Below, piece after piece: positions 1 to 11,261 of a DNA stretch of 64,000 nt. This DNA comes from Voacanga thouarsii. Lineage: Eukaryota > Streptophyta > Magnoliopsida > Gentianales > Apocynaceae. Positions within the stretch are counted from its first letter, which is position 1; each line of letters opens with the position of its first letter. The translations under genes were made by a program, and so were the position numbers. The stretch covers positions 62,001-126,000 of the forward strand of contig JANUWF010003366.1 of NCBI GenBank assembly GCA_026120185.1. Direction: 5' to 3'. The notes beneath the pieces are model-generated. The model was not told where the DNA came from and did no database searches. It was given only the letters and a program-made list of their open reading frames with translations.

Positions 1-85
1 GATCAATTGAAAATCATCTTGAAACTTCTTGGTCCTCACACTTGTCATTGCCCCTTGTCTTCCATGATGAAGTGGAGTCTCATCA
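1..85 (-). mobile_element. GYP1 3' LTR, fragment cut by the window edge
   Basis: The first 85 bases match the outer end of the LTR at 5842-6844 (compare 6761-6844) with a few substitutions. Read on the minus strand the LTR starts TGATGAGACTCC, directly after the polypurine tract. This is the 5' end of the 3' LTR of a minus-strand Ty3/gypsy element; the rest lies outside the window, so its outer target duplication cannot be seen. Confidence 0.85.
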
Positions 86-96
86 TTTCCCCCTCA
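86..96 (-). other. GYP1 polypurine tract
   Basis: The minus strand reads TGAGGGGGAAA immediately before the LTR start TGATGAG. This is where plus-strand DNA synthesis would be primed. The last decayed pol codons end just upstream of it, so pol and PPT nearly touch, as in many plant Ty3/gypsy elements. Confidence 0.8.
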
Positions 97-99
97 TTG

Positions 100-1052
100 A
101 AAAGAATTCGTCTTCGAATCATCGACATCATCTACATCAAAAGGAGAAATGTCACTAACATTAAATGTGGCACTAACATGATACTCACCAGGTAGATCTA
201 TCTTGTAAGCATTATCTCCAACTTTAGTAAGAACTTGAAATGGTTCATCCCCCCTTGGATCATGTTTGCTTCGTCATTGCATGGGGAATCTCTCCTTGCG
301 AAGGTACACCCATACCCAATCGCCCAGCTCAAAGGACACCTTTTTTCTTCCTTGATTGCACTTTTGAGCAATCTCTTCATTTCATTTTGCAATGGTTACT
401 TTCACCTTCTCATGGAGTGCTTTCACCATCTCTGCCTTCTTAGCTCCATCGAGGTTCAACCGTTCACCTATAGGCAAGAGAACCAAATCTAAAGGAGTTA
501 GAGGATTAAAACCATATATAATTTCAAAAGGAGAATAAGAAGTGGTAGAGTGAATAGCCCTATTGTAAGCAAACTCAATGTGAGGTAAGCACTCCTCCCA
601 ATTCTTCAAGTTCTTCTTGATTATGGCTCGCAAGAATTGGGTGAGTGTATGATTGACCACCTCTGTTTGTCCATTCGTTTGGGGATGACAAGCTATGGAA
701 AATAGAGGTTAGTTCTAAGTTTGTTCCATTAAACTCTCCAAAAGTGGCTAAGGAATTTTGTATTCCTATCTGAGACAATAGTCCTTAGAATCCCATGAAT
801 TCTCACCAATTCCTTAAAGAATAAATCTGCAATATAGGGTGCATCATTAGTCTTGGAACAAGCCACAAAATGAGCCATTTTGGAAAATCCGTCAACAATC
901 ACAAATATAGAATCCTTCACCCCCTTGGACCTAGGCAATCCTAAGATGAAGTCTATTGAAATATCAACCCAAGGCACATTAGGTGTGGGCAAAGGAGTAT
1001 AAAGACCATGTGGAAGAGCTCTAGACTTAGCTCGCCTACATTTAGAACAATG
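100..1052 (-). pseudogene. GYP1 integrase core and C-terminal part, broken
   Basis: Minus-strand remains of a Ty3/gypsy integrase, which would insert the cDNA copy into chromosomes. The piece at 729-992 carries the first catalytic Asp region ([14 protein letters not shown]) and the second (IVSDRNTKF). The piece at 382-660 carries the third-motif region and the family signature [17 protein letters not shown]. Beyond it, 100-380 holds a frame-broken C-terminal region in which a DNA-binding tail like NVSDISPFD can still be read near 130-150. No chromodomain was seen. Frames change at about 660-730 and near 330, and several stops intervene, so no functional protein can be made. It is the 3' end of the pol pseudogene running from about 3476 to 100. 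Confidence 0.85.
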
Positions 1053-1560
1053 TCACTCCACATCCTTTCTTATTTTTAGCCAAAAGAAATGTTCCTTAAG
1101 GATGCCTAAGGTTTTTGCAACACCAAAATGCCCCATTAGTCGCCCACAATGGTCTTCCTTAACTAGCAACACTCTAATGGAACCCCATAGCACACAAAGC
1201 CTTACCTTTCTAAATAAGAAATCATCATGCCTGTAATAGTTAGCAAATGCACCTTTCTCACAAGCATGGAAAATATCCCCAAACTCTTCATCATCAACAT
1301 ACAAATCTTTCACAAATTCAAAACCAAGAAGTTTAGCATCCAAAAAGTTGAGGAGTGCATACCTTCGAGATAGTGCATTCGCTACCACATTTTCCTTACC
1401 CTTCTTGTATTAAATGACATATGAAAATGTCCAAATAAAGTCCACCCACCTTGCATGCCTCTTGTTCAAATTTTGTTAGCTCTTGAGGTGTTTAAGGGTC
1501 TTATGGTTGGTATGAATGACAAACTCCCTTGGAAAAAAATAGTGTTGCTAATACTCTAAG
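1053..1560 (-). pseudogene. GYP1 RNase H end and integrase zinc-binding region
   Basis: The minus strand encodes the end of RNase H, recognisable by VVANALSRR near 1360-1390, followed by about 100 residues with the histidine part of the H2C2 integrase zinc-binding domain (GHFGVAKTLGILKEHFFW). A stop follows at about 1052, before the cysteine pair. Upstream, 1390-1560 reads as RNase H sequence (KRHARWVDF-like) only after frame changes. It joins the RT/RNase H piece at 1565-2230 with the integrase core at 100-1052. Confidence 0.8.
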
Positions 1561-1564
1561 GTCC

Positions 1565-2700
1565 TTACCAAGGCAAAAGTTCTTTGTCATAGGTAGAGTA
1601 GTTGAGGGCTACCTCGGACAATTTCTCACTAAAGTATGCAATGGGTTTTCTATCTTGGGTCAAGACCGCATCTATGCCCACCCCACTTGCATCACACTCT
1701 ATCTCAAAAGCCTTCTCAAAGTTGGGAAGAATAAGAATTGGAGCTTGGCTTATTTTGCCTTTGAGGGTTTTAAAGGCTTGTTGTTGGGCTTTCTCCCACC
1801 TAAATCCCACATTTTTCTTTATCACTTCGGTTAGAGGGGCTACTATAGTGCTAAAATTTTGGATAAACCTTCTATAGAAGCTAGCTAGCCCATGGAAACT
1901 ACAGACTTGGGTAATGGTTGTAGGGGTTGGCCAATCTTGGATGGCTTTCACTTTTCCCTCATCAACCTCAATCCCTTTAGCACTCATAATATACCCAAGG
2001 AATGTAATCCTCTCCAAACAAAAAAGAGCATTTCTCAAGATTAGATACAATCTATCCCTTCGGAGGGCAATAAGCATACTTTGAACATGATTCAAATGAT
2101 CTACATATGATTTGCTATAACTTAATATATCATCAAAGTACACAACAACAAATTTTTTAATGAATTCCCTCAAAACATGGTGCATTAGTCGCATAAAAGT
2201 GCTAGGAGCATTAAACAATCGAAAAGGCATGCCAAGTCACTCATAAAACCCTTGTTTAGTTTTAAAAGCTGTTTTCCATTCATTCCCTTCTCTTATTCTA
2301 ATTTGGTGATAACCATAGTTCAAATCAATCTTTGAGAAAATGCATGCACCAAATAGCTCATCAAGCAAGTCATCTAGCCTAGGAATGGGATAGTGGTATT
2401 TTACCGTTTTGTTGTTGATAGCATGACAATCTACGCACAGACGCCATGTCCCATCCTTTTTGGGCACCAAGAGAACCGGAATCGCACATGGGCTTAGGCT
2501 CTCTCTCACATGTCCCTTCTCAAATAATGCCTCCACTGGCTTTTGCAACTCCTTGGATTCCTCCGGGTTGCTTCTATATGCTGGTCGGTTAGGGATGACG
2601 GCTCCGGGCACAAAATCGATTTGATACTCAATTCCTCTCAATGGTGGTAGTCCTCCAGGCACCTCATTTGGGAAAATGTCTTCAAACTCTTAAAGAATAG
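1565..2700 (-). pseudogene. GYP1 reverse transcriptase and RNase H, broken
   Basis: Two adjacent minus-strand open stretches (2237-2662 and 1565-2230) form one Ty3/gypsy reverse transcriptase followed by RNase H. The first has fingers and palm motifs (VPKKDGTWRLCVDC, FSKIDLNYGYHQIRI). The second has the catalytic YFDD box (codons at about 2129-2140), then the connection domain and the RNase H start with IECDASGVGIDAVL. An in-frame stop at about 2234-2236 separates them, just before MPFRLFNAPSTFMRL. The stretch ends at YSTYDKELLPW, where the frame is lost. The catalytic residues survive, but the interruptions make it a pseudogene. Confidence 0.9.
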
Positions 2701-3222
2701 CTGCACTTTCATGAGGCAAAGACAATGTGGAATCATTAGTCGACACATAAGAACCCTTACATAAAAGAAGTATAACCGGTTCCTTAGCTTCTATAGCCTC
2801 TATAACCTCACTCTCTTTTGCAATGAAATTCACTCTCTTTTTACCTCCCCTCTCTTGTCCTTGCTCACTCCTATCCTTGATTATCAATGGCACTTGTTTA
2901 TTCATCCTCTCTCTCAACTCTTTTTCTTGCCTCTCCTTTTCTTTCCTCTCAATTTCTTACTTTTGCTTAACTTCTTGTGCTCACTCTTCTTTTCTTTTTC
3001 CTTAATAATTCGTTGGTCTTTGCTCACCTCACTAGGGGCCATAGGGGTGAGGGTAAACTTAGTCCCTTCTTGAGTAGGGAATAAGTATTCTTCCTCCCAT
3101 CATGTTTTACATACCTATCATATTGTCAAAGCCTCCCTAGTAGTAAATGGCCCGCTCGCATGGGTACTACATCGCATAGCACATCATCGTTGTACTTCCC
3201 CATTTCAAAAGACACCAACACT
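2690..3222 (-). pseudogene. GYP1 protease-to-RT linker, decayed
   Basis: Minus-strand sequence between protease and reverse transcriptase. One open stretch at 2690-2917 is rich in Glu, Lys and Arg. It ends at a stop about 15 residues before the usual Ty3/gypsy RT lead-in (the FPNEVPGGLPPLRGIE-type start at 2630-2680). The rest, 2918-3222, has stops in all frames I followed and no recognisable domain. It is placed by its position between PR and RT. Confidence 0.6.
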
Positions 3223-3476
3223 TACTTGTTTACTCTCATTTCCCCACTATCGTTCAACCATTGTAGTTTGTTGGGCTTGTGATGTTTAATCCAACTCATG
3301 TCCAATTCTTCAACCAAATTTGCACTAATCATGTTAGTGCAACTCCCACTATCCACAATGACACTACAATGGGTCTTGTTGTTTAGACAACTAGTGTAGA
3401 AAATGTTCTCTCTTTGTTGGTGGTCTTGATCCTCAATGGCTTGTGAGCTCAACGACCTTCTGGTGACTCCCACCAA
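3222..3476 (-). pseudogene. GYP1 aspartic protease domain
   Basis: An 84-residue minus-strand stretch with the retroviral-type aspartic protease active site VIVDSGSCTNMIS, preceded by RENIFYTSC, a lead-in common in plant Ty3/gypsy polyproteins. The protease would cut the Gag-Pol precursor. The active-site Asp is kept. The usual C-terminal hydrophobic strand (LLGRPW-type) is not in the same open frame. It lies downstream of gag and its zinc knuckle, in the normal order. Confidence 0.8.
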
Positions 3477-4924
3477 GGAGTATTCTTATCCAACAACTTC
3501 CCCTTCATCACTCTCCTCATCTCCATTTCCCTCTTAGTTTCCTTGGTACTTTTCTTCCTCTTCTTCTTCGTCGGTAGAAACCTCACCATAGGGACTGGTA
3601 TACAACGCTCTCTTGCTTGGACACTCATGGGAAGTATGTCCATATCTAAGGCACTTAAAGCATTTGATGTCTCTATTCCTTTGTGGCCTCTCCACGGTTT
3701 TCCCTTTGTCCTTGTTCCATCCTTCCCTAGGTTTCCAATCCTCCCTAGGCTTCCAATCTTCTCTAGGTTTTCAAGCTTCCCTAGGTTTGTTGAAGTCCCT
3801 TTGAAATAGTTTAGGGGTTTCATCCTTCTTAGTTGGCACCTTGCTAGTTGTGTTAGGGTTTGGGAGGGGTGGTTTAGTAAATGCCCTCCTCTTTAATTGC
3901 ATTTCAATCTTCATGGCGGTATGTACCATATCCTCCAATTGATCATAGGGGTGCAATTCCACCAAATTGACAATCTCCCTATTTAATCCTCCCAAAAATC
4001 TTGCTCTTGTTGCTCTTGGATCCTCATGGATTTGAGCTCTCATCAATATCACTTCCATTTCCTTATGATAATCTTTCACACTCTTGTTCTCTTGCTTGAG
4101 TACTTGGAGTCTTTAGTAGAGATCATTATTGTAATGGTGTGGTATAAACCTTACCCTCACCATATCCTTCAACAAGTTCTAACTAGTCATATTTTCCACT
4201 CTCATTTGTCTCATTTGAGCACTAACTTGCTCCCACCATTCCAAGGCAAACTCCAAAAATTTCAAAATAGCCAACCTCACTTTTGACCGCTCACTATAGT
4301 TATGGCTTTCTAGAAATATCTCCATTTTGCTTTCCCACTCAAAATAAGCTTCGGGGTCACTCTTGCCATAGAATGTGGACACTTTTAATTTAATATGGCT
4401 TAACTCCTTTCCACATCATTTCCTTCTCTCCTTCCTACTCTATTGCCCCATCCTCTATGTTGTTCCCCAACGGCCTCAACTTATTCCCCCTCATACCACT
4501 CAACCACTCTCTCAAATTCTATTTCTAGCTCCCTTATATTGATCCCTTTATTCCTTCCTTGGCCTCTTCCTCGTCCTCCTCAGAAGCCATGTCTTCCTCA
4601 TCTCATAGAAGCTTGTTGGAAACCCCTAATAGAGTGTTCATCCTATTCTTCCCCTTCTTGAGCATATAACGGAGGAGTATGGGCATCTCCATCCCTCATC
4701 CTTGGACTTGGCACTTCAAAGTGCTCTTGGCCTCTCCTTTGTACAACGGTAGAAGATTGTCCAAGATGATTTATCAACTCCCTTGTCATGTTTTGAAATT
4801 CGCTTTGTGTCGTCCTCATCATAACTTGCAAATCATCACGCAGTCCCCTAGCATCAATTTGTTCTTCTTGAGGTCTACTAGGTCCACTTGGGTTAGGCCT
4901 AGAGATCTCTTGTTCATGGGCCAT
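3449..4924 (-). pseudogene. GYP1 gag with one CCHC zinc knuckle, broken
   Basis: The gag start is best placed at the ATG at 4924 (MAHEQEISRPNPSG), just downstream of the leader. 4643-4924 is the N-terminal part. 4179-4382 carries the retrotransposon gag core (FYGKSDPEAYFEWE, EWWEQ). 3771-4079 carries its C-terminal half (RARFLGGLNREIVNLVELHPY). A CCHC knuckle, CFKCLRYGHTSHEC, lies at about 3610-3665 in a different frame from the long stretch printed there, showing a frameshift. Gag would form the particle shell and bind RNA. At least four frame breaks separate the pieces. Confidence 0.85.
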
Positions 4925-5822
4925 GGTGGTAGAGTATTTACTTGTCTATACCTGCAAAACAAGAGATTAGAAAGAAAAATCAATCCTCACTGCACTTCCT
5001 TACGTGTTGGCTCTCAAAGTTGTTCACTCCACCCTCGTATTTACTCTCTTAAGCTCTTTTAATAATATGCTCACCCTCTTGCCTTTTTTTCAACACTCAA
5101 GCCTTCTTGTTCAATCCCAATTCTCTCCAATGGCTAAAGTTTTAGTCCAACTTAGTGAATCACACAAATCAAAGAATTTTCCAATTAGGGGGTCTTAGGG
5201 GAATTTCAACAAATACTTGTTGGGCACCTCAAGCAAACAAGTTTTAAGCCAAGAATTTCAAGAAAAGTGGACTCAATCAACATAAGAACAAACACTAGAT
5301 GCACAAAGAAACAATTCTAAGTAAGACACAAACAAGAATTAGCAAGAACAAAGAAACAAGAACAACTAGAACTAGGATGATGAAGAACAAGATGATCACG
5401 AATGTGCAATAGAAAATTTGAGTTCAATGAACATGGAATTCAATAATAGAATGATATACTAAGTCATAAAATCCCAAGAAATGAAAATCAAGAATCAAAA
5501 TTACCAACTATAGCCAAAAACACTCTTATAGAACATTTATCAAACATCTTGGCTGCAATCTCATCACTTAAGAACAGTAAAAAATTCCACCCATATTCAA
5601 GCCAAATTTCACTACAATTACAGGATAAATTTGTTCCTAAGGATTATAACAACATCAAGGAGCAATTTTCCAACAGAAAAATCAAGATATAACAAAAATT
5701 TCAAGACCTTTTTTGGAGCAAGTTTTGAGTGAAGGGATTTTTTGTTTTTTTTTCTCTTTTCTTCACTTTGTAGGGCTTCTTTTTCTTGTTTTCAAGCTTT
5801 GATGGGAATCAAACTTTTCCTT
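4925..5822 (-). other. GYP1 untranslated leader
   Basis: About 900 bases between the gag start and the primer binding site. The minus strand is T-rich with short purine runs and no long open frame. No second gene was seen. Its length is normal for plant gypsy leaders, which hold the packaging signal. Confidence 0.6.
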
Positions 5823-5834
5823 GCTCTGATACCA
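5823..5834 (-). other. GYP1 primer binding site, initiator-Met tRNA type
   Basis: The minus strand reads TGGTATCAGAGC, matching the 3' end of plant initiator methionine tRNA, the usual primer for Ty3/gypsy and Ty1/copia elements. Seven bases separate it from the 5' LTR end. It fixes the element's orientation and which LTR is the 5' one. Confidence 0.9.
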
Positions 5835-5841
5835 CACTCTT

Positions 5842-6844
5842 TGATACGAAATCTTGGGTGGCTTTTCTTGGTGTTGTGGTGTTTTTGGTGGCTATGTGTT
5901 CAGTTCAAATAAAGGGAGCCAAAATAGGTACTTTTCTATGACAATAGGAGAAAAGCATCCTAACTACCTACACTTTTTCAAACCCTTGAAGAACAAAGCC
6001 TCAAAGCCCTTCAAGATGAGTAGAAGTTCTACTATAATCTCACCCTAATATTCTTGAAGCAACAAAGGCAAACAAGAACAAATAGAATAGAGAAAATAGG
6101 CACCCAAATATTGAATTTCAAACAAATCTTAGAAGAACAAAGCAACTAAGACCCATTTAAAGAAAACAACATTAGATTATCTAAAAGATTTATATACTCT
6201 TACAAAAGGAGGACTAACCCTTAAGCTTGGTGTTGAATAAGATGAACAATGAGGCTAGGGCCTCTCAAGATTCTCTCTCAAATTTGAATTAAAGTGAAGT
6301 GAATTGTCTTATCACATCACTAAAGGTATTATTTATACTATCCTAACCATAGCTAAGTAAACCCTGAGGTTTAATTACAGTTTTAGGTTATAATAAGTCT
6401 TTACAAGCAATTAAAGGTGAAGAAAACCGGAGAAAAGTATAAAAAATGCGGAGTAGACGTCGGTGCCTAGGGGGAAGCCGACGCCGGATTGGAACATCAC
6501 AACCGGCACCGGTTTGGCTCTGTCTTCAGTTGGTTCATGTTTGCTTGAGGTGTTGTTTGGACAGAATAGAACTAGTGCCAGTTTGGCTTCATGGAGCCGG
6601 TGCCAGCTGTCCTCTAGGAAGCCTCCCTTGTCAAGTTTCGTCCCCCTTTGCTACCGGTTCAAGTTCTTGTTTGGGTCCTTCACAGATGGCCAACAACACA
6701 AACTCTTGGCTAGTTTTCTCAACCTTCCAATCCTTCTTCATCCTCAAGCACGGTTTGATGATCAATTGAAAATCATCTTGAAGCTTTTTGGTCCTCACTC
6801 TTGTCATTTGCTCTTGTCCTCCACGATGAAGTGGAGTCCCATCA
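5842..6844 (-). mobile_element. GYP1 5' LTR, 1,003 bp
   Basis: On the plus strand it runs from TGATACGAAATC to GTCCCATCA, so on the minus strand it begins TGATGGGAC and ends TTTCGTATCA. The outer 84 bases match positions 1-85. A TATA-like box lies at 6330-6337. A GC-rich patch at about 6446-6660 (CCGGTGCC/GGCACCGG words) stands out in an AT-rich LTR. The sequence right of 6844 is LTR-B material, so the element landed in an LTR-B. Confidence 0.85.
6330..6337 (-). promoter_or_regulatory. Candidate TATA box of GYP1 LTR
   Basis: The minus strand reads GTATAAATAAT, a good TATA box, about 490 bases before the LTR 3' end, a normal place for an LTR Pol II promoter. Judged from sequence only. Confidence 0.5.
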
Positions 6845-7940
6845 GAATGTACTTAGTTTTTGTATAATTTTTATGCCCAAGTCCGAACACATCAAATATC
6901 TCCTAACTAACTTAGTGGTCATTTTTATCTTACAAAAACAACCAAAACATGCATTAAAAACAAATCCTTAGTAAATACCCATATCTCTAGGTGATATTAA
7001 CACATGAAATCAATTAACTCCCCTAGTTCTAGATAAAATTAACCTACATTTGATTAATTATGAAGATATTTTCTCTTAACCTCTCTCTCGAGTTAATTAG
7101 GAGAAAACATTTATGAAATTAATTAGATTGAAACCCGGCCTAATCTCTTTCTCAAGTTAATTATAAGGAAGAAATAACTAATTAAATCACTAAATAAATG
7201 CTAAGTAATCAAAAACTAGAAATAAGCAATTAATTGAGAAAATAACTAGCTCAATACAAATTCATAACTTTAAAACATCATCTAAATGCAATTAAAATAT
7301 TAAGCTCAATCATTGTTCAAGAAAAAAAAAACAAAGGAAAAAGATAGAAACTTATAGACTAGTCTTTCTACTCCAACGAAGACATCTCCCCAAAGCAATG
7401 CTCATTGGCTGATGAATTCTTTTAAATAGTTAATCTCTAACGTGGCTTCTTGAATTCACATGTACTACATGTTGTCTTTATGTTTATATAGATGTCTTGA
7501 TTGCTAAAAAGTGTCCAGAGAAGTCCTTTCCCATCCTTAAATCGGTTTCTAAAATACTGCTTCAGAAATTACCAAATCTTATGCCAAAAAAGTTTTCTCG
7601 CCAATATTACTCCAGTGTTGGGCTAGTGCCAATTTAGCTGGTTTAGGTAACACCGGCTTATAGTTCTGTCCTGTCTTCAAAATTACTCTATTTTCTCCAT
7701 TGTATTTCAAAATTAAGCCATACCTGGTTCAGCTACTCTGCCTGGCGTCAGTTTATTACTGGAACAAATCATTTTTAGCTTCTTTTCTATAATTTCACTC
7801 ACAAATACAAGAAAAAACTTTACACAATAAAGTATCATCAAAACATCATAAAATAGAGGAATTGAATAGCCACTGTTCATAAAAATAACACAATTTCATC
7901 CTAAATGGCTAAAAAATATAAATCAATTCAAGCACTATCA
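6845..7940. mobile_element. LTR-B1, 3' part of a solo-LTR-like repeat
   Basis: Matches the later parts of the LTR-B copies at 19146-20367/56053-56411 and 60633-62173: AT-rich DNA with repeated 'ctaggt', 'agttaattag' and 'attaaat' words, then a GC-richer patch (about 7616-7760) and a CACTATCA end at 7940. Its 5' part is missing because GYP1 interrupts it and its left side lies outside the window. LTR-B copies have TG..CA ends and 5 bp target duplications elsewhere in the window. No coding capacity. Confidence 0.65.
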
Positions 7941-8550
7941 TAACATCACACCATTGTTCTTTTGCCAAATGCCTGAAGATCTTTATTGGACCTAACTATC
8001 TTCATTGAACTCCCTTCAATCATTATTGCTTTAGTGTAGCAGTACATCATTGACATACAAGAAATCTTCCCACCAAAAATGTGTATGATCTGAAGATGGA
8101 TAATTCAAGTTCCTCTAGAGAATATGATATTATTACAGATATTAACTTGAACTAAGAATTATACTGGAGCAAGTGATTCAGTAAGCCTTCATGAATACGC
8201 ATATTTCAAGAACTCTTAGAATATATTCATGAATTCCTTCACTTTATTTCTCGACCAACTTTCTCAAAATATTACTAAGTTTCATACTTCTTCACTTATG
8301 TATAGTCAATATTTCTTAGTCATTTTTATACATTGTAACAACATGTTTGTTTCCTTGTTGAATTAGAAATCTGCTAAAAGATTTCTTTGAAGTTTCTTGT
8401 ATATTTGCAGTTCTAATCTCACTTAGATTCCATGTCTTCATAAATAAGATCCTTATCATAAAATTACTAAAATTCTTCCTAGATTATATGGAATCCATTT
8501 AGTAATCTAACTTTAGTAAATACACATCAAACACTACAAATATAGCTTTA

Positions 8551-8819
8551 AGAAAATACCAAAGATGCCTTCAACTTTTTTAAGATTTCTTGTAAACATA
8601 TCATGCCAAACAAGTGAGCAAATCTTGTCAAATTCTAACCTAGACAACTACTATTAACAGTCTCCCTTTTAGGCATTATTTGATGAAAAGCTGTAATCTA
8701 CTAAAGCTTCAACATAAGACGAGTCTTGAATTGCAATATACGAGCATCAAGTAGATTTAAATCCTTATGAACCAGATATAAGTAATACTAGCGGGAACAT
8801 ATTTAGCAATTTTTCCTAC
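8551..8819. repeat. Tandem duplication, copy 1 (269 bp)
   Basis: Begins AGAAAATACCAAAGATGCCT and ends near GCAATTTTTCCTAC. The same run of words recurs in the same order in copy 2 at 8834-9103 with scattered substitutions. Only about 14 bases separate the copies. Confidence 0.85.
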
Positions 8820-8833
8820 AAAATAAATTGTTA

Positions 8834-9103
8834 AGAAATTACTAAAGATGCCTTCAATTTTGTTATGAATTCTTGTAAACATATCATGCCGAACAAGTGA
8901 GCAAATCTTGTTGAATTCTAACATTGACAATTACTTTTAACAATCTCAGTACTTGGCATTATTTGATTAAAAATTGTAATCTACTAAGGCTTCAACATAT
9001 CTCCAGTCTTTAATAGCAACATATGGGCATCTAGCAGATTTAAATCCTTATGAAGTAGATATAAGTAATAGTAGTAGGAACATATTTAGCAATTTGTTCC
9101 TAC
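8834..9103. repeat. Tandem duplication, copy 2 (270 bp)
   Basis: Same order of words as 8551-8819, for example CATATCATGCC, AACAAGTGAGCAAATCTTGT, GGCATTATTTGAT, TAAATCCTTATGAA and GGAACATATTTAGCAATTT. The copies differ at many single bases, so the duplication is old. Confidence 0.85.
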
Positions 9104-9285
9104 TTACTATTACAGAATTGTTTAGACTTTTTAGGCTAATTAATGGCAAATCCCTACTTTCCAAGACCTAGCCAAGCAACACACAACAAGAATAACAGGT
9201 AGCTTCAAATTTTGCAGAAATAGCAGAGTAGCAAAGAACAAAAATGATGATCAACGACCTACTACAACATGTAGGAAATACTAAT

Positions 9286-10606
9286 TGTAACACCTCAACT
9301 ACCTACGTAACACAAATGGGTTGAGGATGTCACTGCGTTCATAGAATAAGGGGTTTTTATAATGAAAAATGCGAAATTAAATTAAAAGTATAAAATATAC
9401 TACATGTTTTGACATAATAGCAATATAATACAAAAGCATCTCAATAGAAGCAACTCAAACTAAGTCTTGCAACCTTGACGAGATTCAAATCTCTCTAAAA
9501 TCATGATTAAGAGAAATGTGTGATGAGTAAATCTCAGCAAGTCCTATCTATGCTCATGCCTTATTTTCAATCAACTCGTGATGCATATAAAATATTAAGT
9601 TTGTAATAAGTATAAGTAATAAACCATGCCTTCAAACAATTCCTTAATCAAACTCTTTGGAAAATTTGTCAAATACTTATGAAGAAAAGTTTAAACAAAT
9701 CATTTCGGAATAATATCATAGTTAAGGATAATGTCATCAAAATAAACTTCAGAATGAGCAAAATAGTCATATTGAACCTTGAACCATTAACAATATCGTA
9801 TCATCATGATACATCATATAAATGTGTATAAGGGCAAAAAATACTGCAACCCCAAACTATTAGGAAGATGTACCAACTACTGAGAGAGATATCTCACTCA
9901 AAACTAAAATGGATGTTCCACTTCTGTCACTCTTGCTCCTCTTGGAACTGTACTACTAGCCAAGGACTAACTTAACTTCTAAGTACTATTGCACTATTTG
10001 GATAGTGACAACCTTCCAGAGATGGCCCATCTACTTGAAGATGCCCTCAATCTAACATGAGCTAATACTAAAGGTTTTGCTACTTTAACTACTTAAGTCT
10101 TTACAATTACCTTTCAAGCTAACTCAACACAATAGTAATCCTTTAAATAATAGCTTAATATCCTTTCAAAATTGAGTTCCCAATTCTACAATATGCATAC
10201 ATTCTTCATCCTAATAATAATTGTAAAATCAATCATTCTCCCAAAATTCAAATTATATACATATACATATGCATATATACAGTTGATCAAACCATTTCCC
10301 AAAATTTAAAGAAGACATAACATTTTTATATTCACAATTCACTTCATAAAGAGTCATGATAAACTGAGCCATTGATTTTATAGTTCATGCCATGACTTTT
10401 GCAAAAATTTGCATGTAAGTGTATTTATGGTTTGATGATCATAAACATTTCATGATACTTAATGCATGGCTTCTAATTCATACATAATTCGTTTAGGAAA
10501 GTTTCTAAAGATACCTCATGCATAAAGTTTTTCATGTATATAAAGACTTACAAAAGTTTCCAAAAGTATCTCGTGCATAAACTATTTCATGAATGTAATG
10601 ACTTAC
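9286..10606 (-). mobile_element. LTR-C, Tekay-like LTR, left part
   Basis: Starts TGTAACACCTCAAC on the plus strand. On the minus strand this is the LTR 3' end, with the same layout as the TEK1 LTR end: TTATAAA-ACCCC, then a 'GTGACATCC' block, then GGTGTTACA. Further in are the antisense 'ctcagcaagtcc' block (9530) and the 'actactgagagagatatctc' block (9875), both shared with TEK1 LTRs. Around 10496-10606 a unit of about 55 bp is repeated (CATGCATAAAG...GACTTAC). It is interrupted at 10606 by LTR-B2 and resumes near 62674. Confidence 0.6.
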
Positions 10607-10994
10607 TGATGCGTAAATTTTGGGTGTATAAAAAGCATTCAAATTTAAATCCATCCCTTGCTAAGTTTTAATTAAAACATTAATCCTAAATTACACATAT
10701 GAGCAAGTATACTCATTGCTAGCATAGCATAGGGAATTAACGACTATCGATCATCAAGGAACAACTACCATTAATTACCTTTAATTCATTATTTAACTGA
10801 CCCAATAAAGTGATAAGAAGATAACAAAGAAAATAAAGAAAAATATACACAACTCAAGGAAGTAAGAATACACAATTTAAACAAACATTCGTGAAGATAT
10901 GGTAATGAATTACTTAGTAAATATGACAAATAATTATCATCTTGGCATCATGAAGGAATTACAATAGAATCCAATCATTTCCCAAGTCATAGAC
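10607..10994. mobile_element. LTR-B2, segment 1
   Basis: Begins TGATGCGTAAATTTTGGGTG, the LTR-B start also seen at 19146 and 60633, and keeps the family block with GACTATCGATCATCAAGG (near 10740). It stops at the TAGAC target duplication (10990-10994) of GYP2 and continues at 60142. The full B2 is about 1.37 kb once insertions are removed. Confidence 0.75.
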
Positions 10995-11261
10995 TGATAC
11001 AAATCTGTCCACATAACAAGGCACTACTAAAGAAATGAGATAAAAAGTCAAGACTTTCTTCCAGTCTCCATAGTTTCGGGAGGATTTTCAAGCTATCCAA
11101 GTATACAAACCAAGAGTAAAAAAGGATTGTCATGAGATGGGTAGTGAAGGGAGCTGTAAATGGGCCACAAAAAGAACAATAATCCTTGTAGAGAATTAAG
11201 CCACAACTGAAACAAGGATTTATATCTAAAGGAGTAACAAGAAGAGCTTAAAACAACCAAC

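Larger units (their letters stand above)
7941..9285. other. Unclassified AT-rich stretch with a tandem duplication
   Basis: No LTR family seen elsewhere in the window matches this stretch, and no long open frame exists. Stops occur every few codons in all frames. Its main feature is the duplication at 8551-9103. A short minus-strand peptide near 8050-8110 resembles the YVDD region of a copia RT but is too weak to name. Confidence 0.5.

Noticed and set aside
8040..8120. Minus-strand peptide with FLYVNDVLL resembling a copia RT YVDD box
   Set aside because: Stops flank it closely and no other RT motif could be found nearby, so the match may be chance.
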